Source: Rhizobacter sp. Root1238 (GTDB taxonomy: Bacteria; Pseudomonadota; Gammaproteobacteria; Burkholderiales; Burkholderiaceae_C). From it: DNA of 64,000 bases. Positions 58,474 to 64,000 of this stretch are shown piece after piece. The stretch covers positions 380,204 through 444,203 of the forward strand of contig NZ_LMDM01000001.1 in NCBI RefSeq assembly GCF_001425825.1, given 5' to 3'. The notes under the pieces were generated by a model. The model made no database searches. It had not been told where the DNA came from and saw only the letters and a list, made by a program, of their open reading frames with translations. Position 1 is the stretch's first letter. Each line of letters starts with the position of its first letter. A program made the translations under genes and the position numbers.

Positions 58474-60531
58474 ATGACTGCCCCCGCCCACGACACCACC
58501 TTGATGGCGAACGCCATCCGCGCCCTGGCGATGGACGCCGTCCAGCAGGCCAATTCAGGTCATCCGGGCGCCCCGATGGGCATGGCCGACATGGCGGTCG
58601 CACTGTGGGGCCGGCACCTGCGCCACAACCCGGCCAACCCGCACTGGGCCAACCGCGACCGCTTCGTGCTGAGCAACGGCCACGCGTCGATGATCCTGTA
58701 CGCGCTGCTGCACCTGACCGGCTACGACCTGCCGATGAGCGAGCTGCGCAACTTCCGCCAGCTGCACAGCAAGACCCCCGGCCACCCCGAAGTGGGCTAC
58801 ACGCCGGGCGTCGAGACCACCACCGGCCCGCTCGGGCAGGGCGTCACCAATGCCGTCGGCATGGCGCTGGCCGAGAAGCTGCTGGCCCACGAATTCAACC
58901 GCGACGGCCACGCGATCGTCGACCACCACACCTACGTGTTCCTCGGCGACGGCTGCCTGATGGAAGGCATCAGCCATGAAGCCGCCGCGCTGGCCGGCGC
59001 CTGGCGCCTGAACAAGCTGATCGCGCTGTACGACGACAACGGCATCTCGATCGACGGCAAGGTCGCGCCGTGGTTCATCGACGACACGCCGAAGCGCTTC
59101 GAGGCCTACGGCTGGAACGTGATCGCTGCCGTCGACGGGCAAGACGTGAACGCGGTCGATGCCGCGATCGCCGCCGCGAAGAAGGCCGACAAGCCGACGC
59201 TGATCTGCTGCAAGACGACCATCGGCAAGGGCTCGCCGAACCGCGGCGGCACCTCGAAGGCGCACGGCGAGGCGCTGGGCGCCGACGAGATCAAGCTGAC
59301 CCGCGAAGCCCTCGGCTGGACCTATGAACCGTTCGTGATCCCCGAGCAAGCCTACGAGGAGTGGGACAGCCGCGCCGACGGCCTGGCCGCCGAGACGCAG
59401 TGGGTCGACGCGTTCGAGGCCTACTCGAAGGCGTTCCCGGAACTGGCGGTCGAGTTCATCCGCCGCACCGCGCACGAGCTGCCGAAGAACTTCGCGCAGA
59501 CGGTGCTCGACACCGCGCTGGCGGCGAACGCCAAGGCCGAGAACGTGGCCAGCCGCAAGGCGAGCCAGATCGCACTCGAATCGTTCACGAAGGCGCTGCC
59601 AGAGCTGCTCGGCGGCAGCGCCGACCTGACCGGCTCGAACCTGACCAACACCAGCAGCACGCCGCCGCTGCGCTTCGAGGCCGACGGCGCGTCGAACGGC
59701 GGGCGCCACATCAACTACGGCGTGCGCGAGTTCGGCATGGCCGCGATCATGAACGGCATCGCGCTGCACGGCGGCTTCATCCCGTACGGCGGCACCTTCC
59801 TGACGTTCAGCGACTACAGCCGCAACGCGATCCGCATGGCCGCGCTGATGAAGATCCGCGTGATCCACGTGTTCACGCACGACAGCATCGGCCTCGGCGA
59901 AGACGGCCCGACCCACCAGTCGGTCGAGCATGCCGCGGCGCTGCGCCTGATCCCCGGGCTGGACGTCTGGCGCCCGGCCGACACCGCCGAAACCGCCGTG
60001 GCCTGGGCCAGCGCGATCGAGAACAGCAACCGCCCGAGCGCGCTGCTGCTGTCGCGCCAGAACCTGCCGTACGCGCCGAAGGCCGAGTTCCAGGCCGGCC
60101 AGCCGCAGGCGGCGGTCGACACCCTCAAGAAGGGCGGCTACGTGCTGGCCGAGCCGAGCGAGGTGGGCCTGAAGAAGAAGGCGCAGGCGGTGATCATCGC
60201 GACCGGCTCGGAAGTGCAGCTCGCGCTGCACGCGCAGCAGCTGCTCGCGAAGCCCGAGAACGGCGCCATCGCGGTGCGCGTCGTCAGCATGCCCAGCACC
60301 TCGGTGTTCGACCGCCAGACCCCCGCCTACAAGACCAGCGTGCTGCCGCAGGGCCTGCCGCGCATCGCGGTCGAGATGGGCGTCAGCGACGGCTGGTGGA
60401 AGTACGGCGTCGCGGCGGTGGTCGGCATCGACACCTATGGCGAATCGGCGCCGGCGCCGGTGCTGTTCAAGCACTTCCACTTCACGCCGGAAAACGTGGC
60501 CGACACCGTGCGTGTCGTGCTCGGCAAGTAA
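58474..60531 (+). CDS. tkt: Transketolase
   Basis: 685 residues, thiamine-diphosphate enzyme of the pentose phosphate/Calvin routes. [29 protein letters not shown] (TPP-binding GDG) and [21 protein letters not shown] are hallmark segments. ATG at 58474 with CAGGAGCC upstream; the open frame extends further but starts inside speD. Followed by a secreted protein gene and gap. Confidence 0.96.
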   Translation: MTAPAHDTTLMANAIRALAMDAVQQANSGHPGAPMGMADMAVALWGRHLRHNPANPHWANRDRFVLSNGHASMILYALLHLTGYDLPMSELRNFRQLHSKTPGHPEVGYTPGVETTTGPLGQGVTNAVGMALAEKLLAHEFNRDGHAIVDHHTYVFLGDGCLMEGISHEAAALAGAWRLNKLIALYDDNGISIDGKVAPWFIDDTPKRFEAYGWNVIAAVDGQDVNAVDAAIAAAKKADKPTLICCKTTIGKGSPNRGGTSKAHGEALGADEIKLTREALGWTYEPFVIPEQAYEEWDSRADGLAAETQWVDAFEAYSKAFPELAVEFIRRTAHELPKNFAQTVLDTALAANAKAENVASRKASQIALESFTKALPELLGGSADLTGSNLTNTSSTPPLRFEADGASNGGRHINYGVREFGMAAIMNGIALHGGFIPYGGTFLTFSDYSRNAIRMAALMKIRVIHVFTHDSIGLGEDGPTHQSVEHAAALRLIPGLDVWRPADTAETAVAWASAIENSNRPSALLLSRQNLPYAPKAEFQAGQPQAAVDTLKKGGYVLAEPSEVGLKKKAQAVIIATGSEVQLALHAQQLLAKPENGAIAVRVVSMPSTSVFDRQTPAYKTSVLPQGLPRIAVEMGVSDGWWKYGVAAVVGIDTYGESAPAPVLFKHFHFTPENVADTVRVVLGK

Positions 60532-60534
60532 GTG

Positions 60535-62249
<1,715 letters not shown>

Positions 62250-62281
62250 GTGTCGGCTGCCGCAGCGCAGCGCGACCGCGA

Positions 62282-62307
62282 AAGGCCTCCCCCGGGAGGC
62301 CTTTTTT
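62282..62307 (+). terminator. Intrinsic terminator after gap
   Basis: Stem AAGGCCTCCC (62282-62291) pairs with GGGAGGCCTT (62294-62303) and is followed by a T run to 62307. 32 bp after the gap stop. The rest of the 207-bp gap to the protease gene shows nothing else. Confidence 0.92.
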
Positions 62308-62456
62308 CATGGGCCGGCCCGCCGATCCGTTGCATCTGCACGGTCCGTGAAACCGAGTTGTCTCCAAGCGTGTCGGCCGATGTCCGGTTCACCCCTGGAC
62401 ACACGGCCGATGCCTACACTGGCCGTTCCGGGCTGCGAGCCCCTTCAGGCTGTCCC

Positions 62457-64000
62457 ATGACGCGACTCATTTCCTGCTGCATCGCCTCGTTGCTGGCCGT
62501 GGCGTTCGCGCCAGCGGCGTCGGCCGCCGAACAGGCGCCCGCCGTGCACAAGATCCCGGCCGAGATGCAGGCGCGGGTCATCGTCAAGTTCAAGGCCGAT
62601 TCGAGCGCGATGCGGGCGCTGTCGGTTGCCAGCGGCAGCGCGCAGGCCGCGCCGCAGCAGGCGCAGGCGCTGTCGCAGCGGCTCGGCCTCGCGCTCAGCG
62701 ACGGCCATGCGCTGACGGCGCGCAGCCAGGTCGTGAAGGCGAGCGGGCTCAGTTCGGCCGACCTGGCGGCGCGCCTGTCGGCGTTGTCCGATGTCGAATA
62801 CGCCGTGCCGGACGGCCGGCGCCGCGCGTTCGCCGCGCCGAACGATCCGCTGTACGCCGGCGGCGCGAGCGTGTCGCCGACCGCCGGTCAGTGGTACCTG
62901 CGCGCATCGACCGCCAGCCTGGTCTCGGCCATCAACGCCGAGACGGCCTGGGGCATCACCACCGGCAGCAGCAGCGTCGTCGTTGCGGTGCTGGACACCG
63001 GCATCCGCCCCGACCACCCGGAACTCGCCAGCAAGCTGCTGCCCGGCTACGACTTCGTCAGCGACGCCGCCACCGCGAACGACGGCAACGGCCGCGACAG
63101 CGACCCGAGCGATCCCGGCGACTGGATCTCGTCGACCGAGGACGCGAGCGGTGACTTCGCCGGCTGCGGTGTCGAGGGCAGCAGCTGGCACGGCACGCAG
63201 ACGGCCGGGCTGGTCGGCGCGTCGACCAACAACGGCAGCGGCATGGCCAGCATCGGACGCGACGTCAAGGTGCTGCCGGTGCGCGTGCTCGGCAAGTGCG
63301 GCGGCACCGACAGCGACATCATCGCGGCGATGCGCTGGGCCGCCGGTCTCGGGGTGGCCGGGGTGGCGACGAATGCCCACCCGGCCAAGGTGCTGAGCCT
63401 GAGCCTCGGGGGGGAGGGCACCTGCTCGCAGGCCTACAAGGACGCAATGACCGAGCTGACCACCGCCGGTGTCGTCGTCGTGGCCGCGGCCGGCAACGAC
63501 GGCCTCGCGGTCAACGTGCCGGCCAACTGCCCCGGCGTCGTCGGCGTGGCCGGCGTGCGCCACAGCGGCACCAAGGTCGGCTTCTCGAGCCTCGGGCCGG
63601 AGCTGACGATCGCCGCGCCCGCCGGCAACTGCGTCAACACGAGCGGCGCCTGCCTGTACCCGATCCTGACGACCACGAACACCGGCAGCACCACGCCGGT
63701 CGCCAGCGCCTACACCGACAGCGCGAACCCGTCGCTGGGCACCAGCTTCTCGACGCCGCTGGTGGCCGGCACGTTGGGGCTGATGTTCTCCGCCAACCCG
63801 AGCCTGACGCCTGCGCAAGCGATCGGCGTGCTGAAGAGCACCGCGCGTGCGTTCCCGAGCACCGGGGCGGGCGCCGGCGTGGCGGCCTGCAAGGCGCCGT
63901 CGGCGACCGCGCAGAGCGCCGAGTGCTACTGCACGACGACCACCTGCGGCGCCGGCCTGCTGGACGCCGGGGCGGCGGTGACCGCGGTGGCCCAGGTGGT
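62457..64000 (+). CDS. Subtilisin-family (S8) secreted serine protease, 3' end outside window
   Basis: Frame open from ATG 62457 to the right edge: 514 residues seen, no stop. Signal peptide (AVAFAPAASA) then an I9-like propeptide (ARVIVKFKAD ... AEYAVPDGRRR). The catalytic triad is in order: Asp in VLDTGIRPDHPE, His in SSWHGTQTAG, Ser in GTSFSTPLVAG; oxyanion-hole Asn in AAAGNDG. Cys-rich stretch CYCTTTTCGAG near the edge starts a further domain. An extracellular protease by type. Confidence 0.92.
   Translation, partial: MTRLISCCIASLLAVAFAPAASAAEQAPAVHKIPAEMQARVIVKFKADSSAMRALSVASGSAQAAPQQAQALSQRLGLALSDGHALTARSQVVKASGLSSADLAARLSALSDVEYAVPDGRRRAFAAPNDPLYAGGASVSPTAGQWYLRASTASLVSAINAETAWGITTGSSSVVVAVLDTGIRPDHPELASKLLPGYDFVSDAATANDGNGRDSDPSDPGDWISSTEDASGDFAGCGVEGSSWHGTQTAGLVGASTNNGSGMASIGRDVKVLPVRVLGKCGGTDSDIIAAMRWAAGLGVAGVATNAHPAKVLSLSLGGEGTCSQAYKDAMTELTTAGVVVVAAAGNDGLAVNVPANCPGVVGVAGVRHSGTKVGFSSLGPELTIAAPAGNCVNTSGACLYPILTTTNTGSTTPVASAYTDSANPSLGTSFSTPLVAGTLGLMFSANPSLTPAQAIGVLKSTARAFPSTGAGAGVAACKAPSATAQSAECYCTTTTCGAGLLDAGAAVTAVAQV

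Overview
The window is very GC-rich, with dense coding and long spurious open frames opposite most genes. Gene content and style (GTP-type pckG, hutF/hutG-type histidine degradation, a GlpVSTPQ-like glycerol ABC transporter, many ATGA/GTGA overlaps) suggest a betaproteobacterium of the order Burkholderiales, perhaps close to Rubrivivax, Leptothrix or Ideonella. That placement is inferred from gene content; there is no rRNA here. It reads as chromosomal housekeeping and catabolic DNA with one small foreign-looking patch at about 22.3-23.9 kb.

Layout. 0-3.3 kb: the 3' end of a HipA-like kinase gene, then an NMT1/TauA-type ABC transporter read leftward. 3.4-9.1 kb: histidine utilisation from urocanate down (hutU-hutD-hutF-hutI leftward, hutG convergent), with matching palindromic operator-like sites before hutU and hutG; hutH and hutC are not in the window. 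9.2-11.2 kb: a LysR gene divergent from three tandem small genes whose products share a C-terminal motif. 11.2-18 kb: pckG, an orphan solute-binding protein, a MOSC protein, an AbrB-like membrane protein, a zinc-free alcohol dehydrogenase/quinone reductase relative and rlmJ. 18.2-21.4 kb: a large GH3 beta-glucosidase lipoprotein behind two LacI-type operator-like sites. 21.7-23.6 kb: glsB, an integron-type gene cassette with attC-like ends, a pentapeptide-repeat remnant and a small PH-like membrane protein. 23.9-25.9 kb: a divergent LysR/metallo-beta-lactamase pair.

26.0-36.1 kb is a complete glycerol module: glpD-glpS-glpT-glpP-glpQ-DUF2160-glpV leftward, and glpR-glpK rightward from a shared promoter region with GlpR-like repeats. 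The two ATPases have complementary defects, which suggests one consensus and one degenerate ATP site. 36.2-39.9 kb: a small membrane protein, mntH, a VOC protein, a WYL regulator with a possible leader peptide, and a GST. 39.9-45.4 kb: a leftward operon of a FAH-family enzyme, a Dpp/Opp-type ATPase, a ParE/RelE toxin-antitoxin pair, an oligopeptide-binding protein and an amidase, without the transporter's permeases. 45.5-49.8 kb: fucU, a DapA-like aldolase/dehydratase and a full TRAP transporter, pointing to sugar-acid use.

49.8-64 kb: a two-PAS diguanylate cyclase, Xaa-Pro aminopeptidase, a PH-like membrane protein with a TRPG-repeat tail, an aldo-keto reductase, a Phd-like antitoxin plus nucleotidyltransferase pair, NDH-2, a MurU-like nucleotidyltransferase overlapping speD, then tkt, a TonB-C-like secreted protein, gap, and a subtilisin-family protease that runs off the right edge.

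The most unusual items are the three-member small-protein cluster by the LysR gene, the isolated integron cassette, the Phd/nucleotidyltransferase pair and the toxin-antitoxin pair embedded in a permease-less transporter operon. No tRNA, rRNA, CRISPR array or intact insertion sequence was recognised.
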